A DNA stretch of 64,000 nucleotides, taken from positions 124,001 through 188,000 of the forward strand of contig JAGIAD010000001.1 in assembly GCA_017745075.1 (NCBI GenBank), read 5' to 3'. Below the pieces are notes generated by a model. The model ran no database searches, had not been told where the DNA came from, and saw nothing but the letters and a program-made list of their open reading frames with translations. The DNA is from Sphingobacteriaceae bacterium. GTDB taxonomy: Bacteria; Bacteroidota; Bacteroidia; Sphingobacteriales; Sphingobacteriaceae. Shown here piece by piece: positions 27,304-37,600 of this stretch (positions are counted from its first letter, which is position 1; the number at the start of each line of letters is the position of its first letter). The position numbers were made by a program, and so were the translations under genes.

Positions 27304-29760
27304 TTATAATGTTATAAAAACAGTTTTCAATCCTTCAACATGTACAGCTACTGCACTTTGCCCCTGATTTAATTTTACCTTGATTACCGCCCTGCCATTA
27401 TAAGCCTGCATTTTACGGGATCCTGAAGAAGTGCCTTGATTATCAATTAATTTACCATCGCCAGTTAAACCAAATGTTATCCAGTTTGTGGCATCTAAAC
27501 ATAACAGTCCTTTCTCATCAAAAAGCTTTACTTCAACGGTGGCCACATCATCTTGCTGGTCGATTTTCTTCAACACCAGCTTAGCGGGTTTGGTCCATTT
27601 TCCGGTCTGGTAAGTGAAATTAATTTCATCCGTTACCATTTCTTTACCTTTTCTGGCAATGACTTTAACGGTGTTTTCGCCTTTCACAAAAGGCAGGTTC
27701 CAGCGCAGGCCCGCTGCAGGAAAATCCTGACTGTTGCGTTTTTTACTGCCATAGCTTTTACCATTTAAGAAGATCTCTGCCTCGCTGCAGTTCGAATAAA
27801 CTTTAACCATTTTTTGTTCCCCTTCATTTCCCCAGCGTACCGGCCAGCTATGCCCGTAAATGTGTACCATGGGTTTTTCGGTCCAGTAGGATTGGAAAAC
27901 ATAATAGGCTTCTTTTTTAGTAAAATCGCGTTCCACTACCCCTTTCTGGTTCATGTAGGGTACGGGGTTATCCGGACGTACGGGCGTAGAAAAATCTTTA
28001 AAGGGCCAGTAGGCTGTTCCACTTAACCAGGGCATATTTTCCTGTTCTTTTAAATGCCAGTCGATGAGGTTGGTGATGTACGATTCGCTCCAGTCGCCAT
28101 CTTTAGAAATCCTTGCTGCGCCGCCGTATAATGAGGCATCGCCGGCCCGCTCATCAGCACTGCCTCCGGTCTTGATTTTACTTAAGGCCTGATCGGGGTT
28201 TTCGGAATGACGCAGTGCATGGCTGTCGCCACCCCACTCTACATGTAAAAACCGCTTCACCTTGGCAAACTCGTCTTCCGACGCTTTTTTATAATCAGTA
28301 TAGACACCACGGTACCAGCCTGCCCAAATAGAGGGCGAATATACATCTACAATATCGCTGCAAAAATCGCAACGGCGGATGGCCGTATAACGTGATCGAT
28401 CGAGCTGGTGCGAAAGATCGTTCAGTTCTTTCATAAAAGCCCTGATTTTTTCCTTATCAAATTCAGGAAAATCGCCCGGCCAGTCGTTTTCGTTGCCCAT
28501 TCCCCAAATAATAATGGCCGGATGGTTGTAATGCTGCTCTATCATATTGGTGAGCATTCTTTTAGCTTGTTGCTGGTATACCGGGCCACCCAAGCCACCG
28601 CGACACCAGGGAATTTCTTCCCAGACCATAATCCCCAGACTATCGCAAAGGTTGAGTACAATGCGCGATTGCTGGTAATGGCCCAAACGGATAAAATTAA
28701 CCCCCATATCTTTCATCATTAGCATTTCCTGGCGGATCATGCCCTCGGTCATGGCTGCTGCCACACCTGCATGATCTTCATGGCGGTGTGTGCCACGCAG
28801 CAGTAGACGTTTTCCATTCAGCTTAAAAGGCCCTTTTTCTACAAATTCGATATGACGGAAACCGACTTTCTCTTCTCCTTTGTAATTGCCCGTTGAGTTG
28901 GTTAATTCATATTGCAATGTATATTGCAGCGGTTTATCGGTACTCCATAAAACAGGCTTTTTAATTTCGATATCCCAGACCTGCAAATCATTCGAAATTT
29001 CTAATTTTTTATAGGTCTCCTTTACAACTTTTCCGTTTGGAGCAACCAATTTAAATTTAATACTTGCACCTCCCAGATGATGGGGATTATAAAACCTGGC
29101 CTTGACATTTAATTTACCCAAGTTACCCTGTGCATCTACTTCTGCTTTGGCAAACATTTTATCGACAGAAAGTGATGGTACATAAACCAGGTTGAGGTAG
29201 CGGTAAATACCACCATAAACATTAAAATCAGACAGGTTGGAAGGGATCATTTCAAGGTCCCTGGAATTATCGGTCCTTATCGAAACCGGAACCTTACCTT
29301 TAAACTGTTTCTGATAAACATCGGTCTTTTTAAAAGCAGCAACCGCATCGGTAATATCAACCGTCCATTCGTCGTAGCCTCCAACGTGCGTACCTACTTT
29401 GGTGGTATATACATAAACTTCTGTTTTTTGCCCTGCACCTTCAAAATGCAGGATCGTTCTGCCGTTTTGATATGGATTTGAGAGGTTAAGTTGTGTACGG
29501 TACCAGGCAGGCCCCTGGTAATAGTTTACATCAGGATCGACCGCATCTTCTGCATTTACGCAATGTGGCAAACTTACTTTCTGCCAAAGGGGTACCGCTT
29601 CCGGATTGCCCACGCCAACGGGGCGAACGGCTTCCCAGATTCCTCCTAAATCTTCCTTTAAAAATTCCCAATCACTGTTTAAACGAACCGACTGTTGCGC
29701 AAACAACTGACTGGCAAACAACGTAATAAATAAAGATGTATAGACAATTTGCTTTAACAT
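27304..29760 (-). CDS. GH2 glycoside hydrolase with C-terminal Ig-like domains, secreted
   Basis: The ATG at 29760 is preferred because it opens a clean signal peptide (MLKQIVYTSLFITLFASQLFAQ). An upstream start at 29841 would add 27 residues encoded by repeat-like sequence. The 818-residue protein has the GH2 sugar-binding domain (about 25-195), the Ig-like domain, and the TIM barrel with the acid/base in WGMGNENDW (Glu424) and the nucleophile in FLHVEWGGD (Glu508). After about residue 640 come a DUF4982-like segment (VYSNCSEAEIFLNGKSYG) and a final beta domain. GH2 members include beta-galactosidases, glucuronidases and mannosidases. I see no NxK glucuronate motif here, so the activity is open. 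Confidence 0.87.
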   Translation of the reverse strand: MLKQIVYTSLFITLFASQLFAQQSVRLNSDWEFLKEDLGGIWEAVRPVGVGNPEAVPLWQKVSLPHCVNAEDAVDPDVNYYQGPAWYRTQLNLSNPYQNGRTILHFEGAGQKTEVYVYTTKVGTHVGGYDEWTVDITDAVAAFKKTDVYQKQFKGKVPVSIRTDNSRDLEMIPSNLSDFNVYGGIYRYLNLVYVPSLSVDKMFAKAEVDAQGNLGKLNVKARFYNPHHLGGASIKFKLVAPNGKVVKETYKKLEISNDLQVWDIEIKKPVLWSTDKPLQYTLQYELTNSTGNYKGEEKVGFRHIEFVEKGPFKLNGKRLLLRGTHRHEDHAGVAAAMTEGMIRQEMLMMKDMGVNFIRLGHYQQSRIVLNLCDSLGIMVWEEIPWCRGGLGGPVYQQQAKRMLTNMIEQHYNHPAIIIWGMGNENDWPGDFPEFDKEKIRAFMKELNDLSHQLDRSRYTAIRRCDFCSDIVDVYSPSIWAGWYRGVYTDYKKASEDEFAKVKRFLHVEWGGDSHALRHSENPDQALSKIKTGGSADERAGDASLYGGAARISKDGDWSESYITNLIDWHLKEQENMPWLSGTAYWPFKDFSTPVRPDNPVPYMNQKGVVERDFTKKEAYYVFQSYWTEKPMVHIYGHSWPVRWGNEGEQKMVKVYSNCSEAEIFLNGKSYGSKKRNSQDFPAAGLRWNLPFVKGENTVKVIARKGKEMVTDEINFTYQTGKWTKPAKLVLKKIDQQDDVATVEVKLFDEKGLLCLDATNWITFGLTGDGKLIDNQGTSSGSRKMQAYNGRAVIKVKLNQGQSAVAVHVEGLKTVFITL

Positions 29761-29841
29761 GTATAATAACCCGGTTTTTTCTTTTGTTTCAAGGCACGAA
29801 GGTGTTAAGTTGTTGGGGGTTGTTTCTACTTGGCTAACCAA

Positions 29842-29888
29842 TTTTTTGCCACGGAGACACGGAGGGCACGGAAATTTTCCTGTTCATC
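29842..29888. repeat. Short dispersed element between GH10 and GH2
   Basis: The stretch around 29848-29880 reads TTTTTTGCCACGGAGACACG, then GAGGGCACGGAAATTT, with three CACGG/ACGG steps. It is the same style of text as GTGGCAAAAAAAG and CTGTGGCAAATTAACG near 21067-21282 in opposite orientation. It is a likely remnant of a dispersed repeat in an otherwise tight operon. Confidence 0.4.
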
Positions 29889-30980
29889 TTATTTAACGCC
29901 GTCTAAAATTCCCTGATAAGCTGCCTTTCGCTGGTATTGCGCATCAAAAGGCAATGGCCAATCCGGACGGTTGTAATTTGATGGGATCCAGCTATCGGCA
30001 TCGGTAACATTCCATTGCGTAATGCCATATTGCTGACTTTTAGGGATGGCATTATACGCCTTAACAATGGTTTTAAATTTTGCGGCTTGCTGCTCACCCA
30101 ATGCCGTGGTATAGGTCATGGATTGAAGGTTATCGGGATTTAAGGAAATATCGATCTCTGAAATGTGAATTTTTAAACCCGTAGCTGCAGCTGTAACAAT
30201 AGCAGCATTTAGATTCGCATCGCTCTGCGTAACGCGGGTATGCATCTGCAGTCCGATACCATCTATGGGAATACCCTTATTTTTCAGGTCTGTAACCAGG
30301 TTCAGGATTGCGGTACGTTTGGTGGGACCAAATTCGTGGCCATAATCGTTGTAAAACAGTAGCGCATTGGGATCGGCTTCATGCGCGTACTGAAATGCCC
30401 TGCCGATATAATCGACACCTAATTTTTGTAACCAGATGCTTGGCCGCATGGTACCATCTTCGTTAACGGCTTCATTTACCACATCCCACGAGGCCACTTT
30501 GCCTTTAAAATGCCCTACCACGGTTTGGATATGGGTTTTTAAAAGATTTTCCCATTCGGCAGTAGTCCCCTGGAAATTATTTACCCAATCTGGTAATGAT
30601 TTATACCAGTTAAGCGTGTGGCCATGTACCCTTTTTCCATTGGCTACGGCAAAATCGACCAGGTAATCGGCATCGCTCCAGGTATAGGTATCTTTTGCCG
30701 GATGTACGGATGCAAATTTCATGGCGTTTTCTGCCGTAACACTATTAAATTCTTTAATAACCAGATTGCGGTAGTTAGTATTGCTTTTTAACAGACTTAT
30801 ATTAACCGCAGCGCCCATGGGAAAAGGCATACTTTTTAATGTAACTTCTGCTGTTGATTGCGTTGGCGTTACCAATCCGGGATCGATACTGGTGCTTTTG
30901 TATTTGGCACAGGAAATGGCTAACAGCGCCACCGGAATGATGGTTTTTGAAGCGAAACTAATTTTCTTTAATCTGTTCAT
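29889..30980 (-). CDS. GH10 endo-beta-1,4-xylanase lipoprotein
   Basis: The protein has 363 residues with a lipoprotein signal ending at Cys24 (LLAISC-AK). The GH10 barrel runs from about residue 48 to the end: FNSVTAENAMKF (about 78-89), VHGHTLNWYKSLP, the acid/base in WDVVNEAVNEDG (Glu170), GIGLQMHT, and the nucleophile in IHISEIDISL (Glu275), ending with QWNVTDADSWIP. It cuts the xylan backbone and is probably cell-surface bound. The usual WH of HTLVWHSQ is NWYKS here (Tyr126), an active-site change. It lies 3 bp after the GH2 glucuronidase gene in the operon. Confidence 0.94.
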   Translation of the reverse strand: MNRLKKISFASKTIIPVALLAISCAKYKSTSIDPGLVTPTQSTAEVTLKSMPFPMGAAVNISLLKSNTNYRNLVIKEFNSVTAENAMKFASVHPAKDTYTWSDADYLVDFAVANGKRVHGHTLNWYKSLPDWVNNFQGTTAEWENLLKTHIQTVVGHFKGKVASWDVVNEAVNEDGTMRPSIWLQKLGVDYIGRAFQYAHEADPNALLFYNDYGHEFGPTKRTAILNLVTDLKNKGIPIDGIGLQMHTRVTQSDANLNAAIVTAAATGLKIHISEIDISLNPDNLQSMTYTTALGEQQAAKFKTIVKAYNAIPKSQQYGITQWNVTDADSWIPSNYNRPDWPLPFDAQYQRKAAYQGILDGVK

Positions 30981-30983
30981 AAT

Positions 30984-32813
30984 TTATTTGTATTTAAGCT
31001 GCATCTGATCGTAAAAATCTTTGAGCACATAAAAAGCTTTCTTTTTCTTGCCTGTTTCGCTGATCAGCCCTTTACGGTTCCAGAAATTCTGATAAATGGG
31101 ATGTTGTCTTCTTGGCGACCTGAAATCAGTTAAGATCCACGGTGTCATGCCGCGCAAAGCGCCGATTTTGGTGAGCATGGTAATCTGGTTTTTATACAAT
31201 GCTTCCTGGTACTCTTCGGTCCAGCGTGTATTTTCATCACCATGGAAACCACCCAGCGCATCCCCGCCAAACTCGGTAATGACCACTGGTTTTTTATATT
31301 TGATATCGAAATTGTATTTGGTAATTTCGGATGGATTGCCTCCCCAGTACCAGCCTGCATATTCGTTAAAACTTACCAGGTCGATTTTTTCGCCCAAAGG
31401 ATCATTTAAAATGATGGTATTCCCTTCACGGTGCACCTCTAAAGCAGCGGCTACCAAACGGGTATCATCCAGCGAACGGGCCGTTTCGGCCAGATTGCTC
31501 ATAAAACTCAAACGGGCGTCGCTAAGCGGGGTTTCATTCCCGATTGACCAGACCATTACACTTGCCCTGTTTTTGTCGCGTACAATCAAATCCGTTAATT
31601 GTTGTTTTGCATTGGCATAGGTTGCCGGGTTGGTCCAGCTGATGGTCCAGTAAACCGGTACTTCAGCCCAAACCAATAGTCCCATTTCATCGGCCAGGCG
31701 AATCATTTCTTCATTGTGCGGGTAGTGCGCCAGGCGGACGTAATTACAGTTCATGTCTTTTGCCCATTGCAACATCATACGCATATCGCCTTCACTACGT
31801 AAACGCCCGGCCAAAAGCGGGTTCTCATCATGTATTGATATCCCTCTCAGAAAAACAGATTTACCATTTAACAGGATGCTGTCGCCCTCGACCCTGATAG
31901 TCCTGAAACCAATTTTATCGTTAATATTTTCTTTATCGGTTTTAATATTTACAGCATACAATTTTGGCGTTTCAGGCGACCACAAGCTTAAATTGTTCCA
32001 GGTAAACTCATCTGCAACTTTACCTTCGCTATCTGTTTTATATTTCTTTTCCAGTTTTAGCTCAGGGATAGAGAGCGTAATTTCCTGCCCGGCAGTGGCA
32101 TCGGCAAGTTTCACCGAAAAATTTAACAGGTTATTGTTGCCTTTAACCAGTTGAAGTTTATAATCGCTGATAAAATGCTCAGGAAATTCAGCTAAAAAAA
32201 CGTCGCGTGTAATGCCCCCGTAATTCCACCAATCGGTGTTTACCGTTGGAATTTCGTCCTGTTTGCGGATATTATCGACCTTGAGTACAATGGAGTTTTC
32301 GCCGGCTTTTAAATTACCTGTTACATCAAACTGGAAGGGGGTAAAACCGCCTTTGTGTACACCTAATTTTTTACCGTTCAGGTAAACGTGGGCTTCGTAA
32401 TTTACCGCACCGAAGTATACAAAATACCTTTTTCCCTTTTCGGGTTTAGCATCGAACTTTTTGCGCAGCCAGATATTACCTTCATAAAGTTCTAATTTTT
32501 CAGATTGCGAGTTCCAGTCGCCAGGAACATTCATTTGGGGCGAATGGTCAAAATCGTATTCGATCAGCTCCGATTTATCTTTCTGAACCCGATCATCAAA
32601 ATACCCCCCGGTTCCGGTTTTCGATTGGTCGAAGGGATCATGACGGTAATCGTAATACCCGTTTTCGTAAGGATCTATAATATAATTCCATTTACCATTA
32701 AGGCTCTGGATTTTCCGACCCTGAATGTTTTGTATAGCGGTAACCTGACCGTAACTGATTGATGAAAGGAGCGAAAAGCAGATTAAAAATGCGCTATAGG
32801 TTGTTTTCAGCAT
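30984..32813 (-). CDS. GH2 beta-glucuronidase, secreted
   Basis: The protein has 609 residues, matching single-barrel beta-glucuronidases such as E. coli UidA. A signal peptide ends near SISYGQ (residue 23). The sugar-binding domain (about 36-210, GDWNSQ, YFGAVNYEAHVYLNGKKLG) and Ig domain lead to the TIM barrel. The acid/base is in WSIGNETPL (Glu427) and the nucleophile in VVITEFGGD (Glu514). The NxK motif that recognises the glucuronate carboxylate is present as FWNRKG (Asn579, Lys581), which supports beta-glucuronidase over beta-galactosidase. It is the first enzyme gene after the two SusC/SusD pairs. Confidence 0.92.
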   Translation of the reverse strand: MLKTTYSAFLICFSLLSSISYGQVTAIQNIQGRKIQSLNGKWNYIIDPYENGYYDYRHDPFDQSKTGTGGYFDDRVQKDKSELIEYDFDHSPQMNVPGDWNSQSEKLELYEGNIWLRKKFDAKPEKGKRYFVYFGAVNYEAHVYLNGKKLGVHKGGFTPFQFDVTGNLKAGENSIVLKVDNIRKQDEIPTVNTDWWNYGGITRDVFLAEFPEHFISDYKLQLVKGNNNLLNFSVKLADATAGQEITLSIPELKLEKKYKTDSEGKVADEFTWNNLSLWSPETPKLYAVNIKTDKENINDKIGFRTIRVEGDSILLNGKSVFLRGISIHDENPLLAGRLRSEGDMRMMLQWAKDMNCNYVRLAHYPHNEEMIRLADEMGLLVWAEVPVYWTISWTNPATYANAKQQLTDLIVRDKNRASVMVWSIGNETPLSDARLSFMSNLAETARSLDDTRLVAAALEVHREGNTIILNDPLGEKIDLVSFNEYAGWYWGGNPSEITKYNFDIKYKKPVVITEFGGDALGGFHGDENTRWTEEYQEALYKNQITMLTKIGALRGMTPWILTDFRSPRRQHPIYQNFWNRKGLISETGKKKKAFYVLKDFYDQMQLKYK

Positions 32814-32918
32814 AACTTAAGTTTTAATATAGATTAATTGATCGTTTCCAAAACTAACAATTAATTAACGGACGATGTTCCTACCATCCGCCTAAATTTG
32901 AGCAATTTATTTCTTTGA

Positions 32919-34622
32919 TTAATATCCTGCATTTTGTTTGAGCGATGGCGCCCTGTTTAATTCATTTTGTGAAATTGGATAAAGGTAATTTTTTGCAGTG
33001 AAAACCCTGTTTTCGACCACGAAGGGCTGATAGGTATAAACCCCTGGAGAAACAAGGCTGATGCGCATACCCGTTACATTTTTGTTGAAGTTTGTTTCGC
33101 CTTCTTTCCATCTCCTCACATCGTAAAAACGGTGTTCTTCAAAACACAACTCTACCCTGCGTTCGTTACGGATCCGCTTACGAAGTTCTTCTTTTGTTGG
33201 TGCCACATAACCGTTTCCGGCCGGATTGGTCGTTTGCAAAGCCGGCATGGCTACTCCTGAGCGGTTACGGAGTGCATTTAAACTGGATAAAATTTGTGGT
33301 AAAGCCGCTGTACCCTGCGCTTCGTTTAATGCTTCGGCATAGTTTAACAATACTTCGGCATAGCGGAAGAAAACCCAAGGCCTGCGCACATTGGTATTTG
33401 AAGAGCTGTTCCATACGGCGCTTTCACTTAAAAACTTACGCATATAATATCCGGTTTTCGTAGCGTTCACATTTAAACCCAAGCCATCTTTACCGCCAAC
33501 AAATGTTTCAACAGGTTTACTTTTGAAAGTAGAGCCATTATACATAATTGCAAAATTTAATCGCGGATCTCTGTTTGCGTATGGATTTGATGCATTATAA
33601 CCCGAAGCAGCATCGTTAATAGGGCGTCCTGTTGTTTTCATTTCAAAGGCATCAACCAGTTCTTGCGTAGGATTGGTGCGGCCGTTTGCCCCATCATAAC
33701 TAATGGGAGCATTATTGGTTTCGATGGTATTGGTATTAAGGGTTTGTGTAGCAAAAATAACTTCGGTATTATAGGCCGCTCCTGATACGTTCCACAACCA
33801 GATATTTGGATAGGAAGAATAAATGGCATGTTTGCCCGTATCCATTACACGCTTGGCAGCATCGGCAGCAGCCTGCCATTTAGCCGCATCGCCATTGGGG
33901 TTGTATTGCGGGCTTGCCGCGTACAGTAATAATCTTGCTTTTAAAGCCATTGCCGCCGTTTGGGTTGCCCTGCCCCTGCTGGCCACCGCCCAATCAGTTG
34001 GTCCCAATGGTAACCGGGCAATTGCTGAGTCGCAATCTAAAGAAATCTGTGCCACACACTCATCAAAAGTATTTCTTGGCAAATCTAAATTCTCATCTGC
34101 ATTTAAAACCCTGGTTACCAATACAGCACTGCCATAGCGTTTTACCAGTTCGAAGTGAAAAAATGCTCTTAAAAAGAACGCTTCACCCCGCAATCGCGCA
34201 ATATCCTGGGCAAAGGTTAAACCATCAGCGGGGATAATGACACTTTTTGGCGCATTAACCAAAAACATATTGGCTTTACGGATGCCGGTATACATCGCGG
34301 TGTACACATCGTCTACCACCCTGACAGGTCCCCAGGTACCGTTATTCAAAATATTAATATTGGAATTAAGGTTGGAATTTACAGCCTCATCACTACCGGA
34401 AGCCAGCATAGCCCCATCATTATCGAGGCTATAACGGTCAGAAAGTGTGGCATAAATATTATTTAAAAAGTTCCGGGCAAAATCAGGATTTGCCCAAACC
34501 TGGGCTTCCGAAACATCGCCGTTTGGCGTAACTGCACCATCTTGCAAAAAACCATCTTTTTTACAGCCTGCCATATAAATTGCTGATGCGGCAAGAAGTA
34601 CGTAGCATATATTTTTTTTCAT
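32919..34622 (-). CDS. SusD/RagB-family outer-membrane lipoprotein (locus B, second pair)
   Basis: The protein has 567 residues with a lipoprotein signal ending at Cys20 (IYMAGC-KK). Typical SusD segments are ARLRGEAFFLRAFFHFELVK (about 140-160), AMALKARLLLYAASPQYNP, FFRYAEVLLNYAEALNEAQG, RIRNERRVELCFEEHRFYDV and the C-terminal YLYPISQNELNR. It caps the SusC transporter encoded 21 bp upstream. Its sequence is closer to the other locus B SusD (37760-39478) than to the locus A one, as judged from shared blocks such as YAASP and EEHRFYD/EDHRWYD. Confidence 0.96.
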   Translation of the reverse strand: MKKNICYVLLAASAIYMAGCKKDGFLQDGAVTPNGDVSEAQVWANPDFARNFLNNIYATLSDRYSLDNDGAMLASGSDEAVNSNLNSNINILNNGTWGPVRVVDDVYTAMYTGIRKANMFLVNAPKSVIIPADGLTFAQDIARLRGEAFFLRAFFHFELVKRYGSAVLVTRVLNADENLDLPRNTFDECVAQISLDCDSAIARLPLGPTDWAVASRGRATQTAAMALKARLLLYAASPQYNPNGDAAKWQAAADAAKRVMDTGKHAIYSSYPNIWLWNVSGAAYNTEVIFATQTLNTNTIETNNAPISYDGANGRTNPTQELVDAFEMKTTGRPINDAASGYNASNPYANRDPRLNFAIMYNGSTFKSKPVETFVGGKDGLGLNVNATKTGYYMRKFLSESAVWNSSSNTNVRRPWVFFRYAEVLLNYAEALNEAQGTAALPQILSSLNALRNRSGVAMPALQTTNPAGNGYVAPTKEELRKRIRNERRVELCFEEHRFYDVRRWKEGETNFNKNVTGMRISLVSPGVYTYQPFVVENRVFTAKNYLYPISQNELNRAPSLKQNAGY

Positions 34623-34643
34623 CTTGTTAAGATTACAGTTTAG

Positions 34644-37600
34644 TTAAAATTTCAAGTTCAATCCAAATGAATAGATTTTCATATAGGGGTAATAAGCACC
34701 GGATGATGATGTTCCGTAAGAATAACCCGATTCTGGTAATTCCGGATCGATATCTAAATTGCCGAGTTTATCAAACGTCAATAAGTTTAATCCGCTTACA
34801 TAAAACCTTAACTGAGATAGCTTTAACCGCTTCACAAATGATGCAGGAAGGGAATAACCTAACTCAATGTTTTTGAGCCTCAGGTAATCGCCAGAGCGCA
34901 CCCAGAAATCAGAATTCTGGGTATTGTTACCACGATCGGCTACCAATAATCTTGGATAAGTTGCATCCGGGTTGGTTGGGGACCACCGGTCTACACTAAA
35001 CTGGTTAATGTAACCGGTTGTAGCGTTACCCGAAATAACCAAATCGTGAATGCTGATGCTACGCCCCCCCATGCCCTGAAAAAGAAAGTTCAGGTCAAAA
35101 CCTTTCATGGCTACACTTGCACCAAAGCCGTAGAAAGATTTTGGAACAAAGTTGAAATCGGTGTTTACAAAGTCGAGGTTATCAATTACGCCATCATTAT
35201 TCTGATCCTTATATTTAATATCACCAGGACCAACTGTTCTCGAAAAACGTTGTACAGGTGAGGCATCTACTTCTGCCTGCGACTGAAAAATTCCGATAGC
35301 TTCTAACATGCTGCTTACGTAACCTGTACCCTGAATCACACTGGAAACTTCGTGGCCAACCCTCGATTGGTAAGCCGGAATACCGGCACCTTCATTTATA
35401 GAGATGATTTTACTTTTGGTGTAAGTATAATTTGCAAACAGATTCAGATCTACAGAACCGATTTTTTTGTAAAAATTAAGGCTGGTTTCAAAACCTTTGT
35501 AAGATGCCTCGCCTTCATTTACCTGTACAAGTGTTTGGCCAAGCACATTTGGAAGTAATGAATTGGTTAACAGATTTTTCCGGTCTTCAGAGAAATAATC
35601 GGCACTGACAGAAAGCGTTTGTTTAAACAATCTGGCATCAAAACCAATGCTTCCCTTATAAGCTTTTTCCCATGTTAAATTAGGGTTGGCCAAAGCCCTT
35701 TGCTCGGTACCACCTACCCCGGTGTAACTGGTGCCGAAATTGTACCCGGTGCCGCTTCTGTTAAAATAATCGTTAAAAGCGAAACGGCGTAAATTATCGG
35801 TAGCATCATTACCAACCAGCCCATATGAACCCCTTATTTTTAACAGATCAAGAAAACCCGAGGCACTTTTCATAAAACTTTCGTCAGACAGTATCCATCC
35901 TGCCGAAACCGCCGGAAAGAAACCATAACGTTTTCCGGGCGCAAAACTTTCAGAACCAGAAACAGTTCCGATCAGATCCATGTAATAACGCTGGTTATAA
36001 TTGTACGACAGGCGGTTAGACCAGCCTTCTCTCCGCTGATCTAAAGCGGTAAAGGTTGAATAATTAGCCCTTGAGCCGCGTGTGGTAAACTTGATACCAT
36101 GTTTACCAAAAATACGGTCGTAATCGAAACCTAACCATAACTCGTTCCTGCGCAGGTTACCCATAAAAGTGTTGGCGGCATAACTCACAATAGATGCGGT
36201 GCCATAAGTAGCAGGACCACCCGGAGCAAACGGATCAACAGTAGCGTAAGTCTGGTTAAAGCCATAACGGTACGTTCCGGCTACATCATAAGAGTAAAAC
36301 ACATTGAAAGATAAGCCTTTGGTAATGCTTTCCAGTTTCTGGGTTGCAGTTATAGTAGCCAATAAATTCCTGGTTAAATCGGTACTTACCCCTCTCGATT
36401 CCAGCATCGCCAGGGGGTTATTGGCCGGAAAGATCGAATTTCCGCCATAGCTTCCATCGGCATTTAACACAGGAAAAGCATTTGCAGGTGTGCCATACAC
36501 CGTGTTTAAGAAGGTTCCTGTGCCGATATTCGGGAAACGGAGATTGGTAATACGCCCACCTATATCAAGAGATACATCCAGCGATTTGCTTACGTGCAGA
36601 TCGATATTGGTGCGTAGGTTATAACGGTTAAAATTAGTGTTCCCGTCATAAGTAGGGTTATTACCGCCTTTATAAATACCTGACTGATTATAAGCACTTA
36701 CCAGCGTATAATATTTAATAAAAGCATTACCACCAGTAACAGTGGCTACATAGCGTTGTGTAGGTGCAACCTGCCTGATATAATCTTTAACAAAATTGTT
36801 GTTTGGGTACCTGTAAGGATCAGAACCGGTTTGATAAGCCTGTAATGCTGTAGCATTGTAGGCCGGCGCGGCACCTCCGTTTACCAGGGCTTCGTTATAA
36901 AGTGTTGCATAAGAATAGGCATCTAGCGGGCTGGCAATATTTAAGGGCTGTTGTATACCGGCCTGTGCATCAAAAGTAACCTTGGTTGAGATGGCACTAC
37001 CCCGGCGGGTTTTTACATAAATTACACCGTTTGCACCGTACATGCCATACCAGGCAATGGTTCCGGCATCTTTTAATACACTTATACTTTCAATTTCGCC
37101 TAAATCCATTGATTTAAAATCGCGCTCCACACCATCAACCAATACCAGGGGTTCCTGGTTATTGTTGTAGGATGAACGTCCACGGATCAGAAAACTGGAT
37201 ACATCATAACCTGGCTGCTGTGAACCATTTGGAATAATGGCCAAACCTGATAAGCGGCCTGAAAATACATTATTCAGGGAAGATGAAGGGATCTGGGGAA
37301 GGTCATCAGCTTTTAAGGTACTGATGGTTGCGGTAATCTCTCTTCTTTTTCTTACACCAAACGGAATGTACACATTGTCGTCATCTCCGGCGTCTACGAG
37401 CGTTTTGCTTAAGATAACCGGTGCCTGGTTTACTTCCAGTGCAGGTTTAAGCACCAAACCATAACCTATCAGTTTAAAAACAAGCACATCGCTTGATGTA
37501 GTTTGAAGCGTAAAAGAACCATCCATACCGGTTGTGACAGATCGGTTACTTTTATCTTCCTGTATGGTAATTACCACACCCGGAAGTGGTGCTTTATTCT

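Noticed and set aside
29761..29841. N-terminal extension of the GH2 gene from a start at 29841
   Set aside because: The extension would place 27 polar residues before an ideal signal peptide and is encoded by repeat-like DNA. The ATG at 29760 is better.
31096..31620. Plus-strand open frame of 174 codons
   Set aside because: It lies entirely inside the GH2 beta-glucuronidase on the other strand and shows low-complexity Ser/Leu-rich sequence with no family resemblance.
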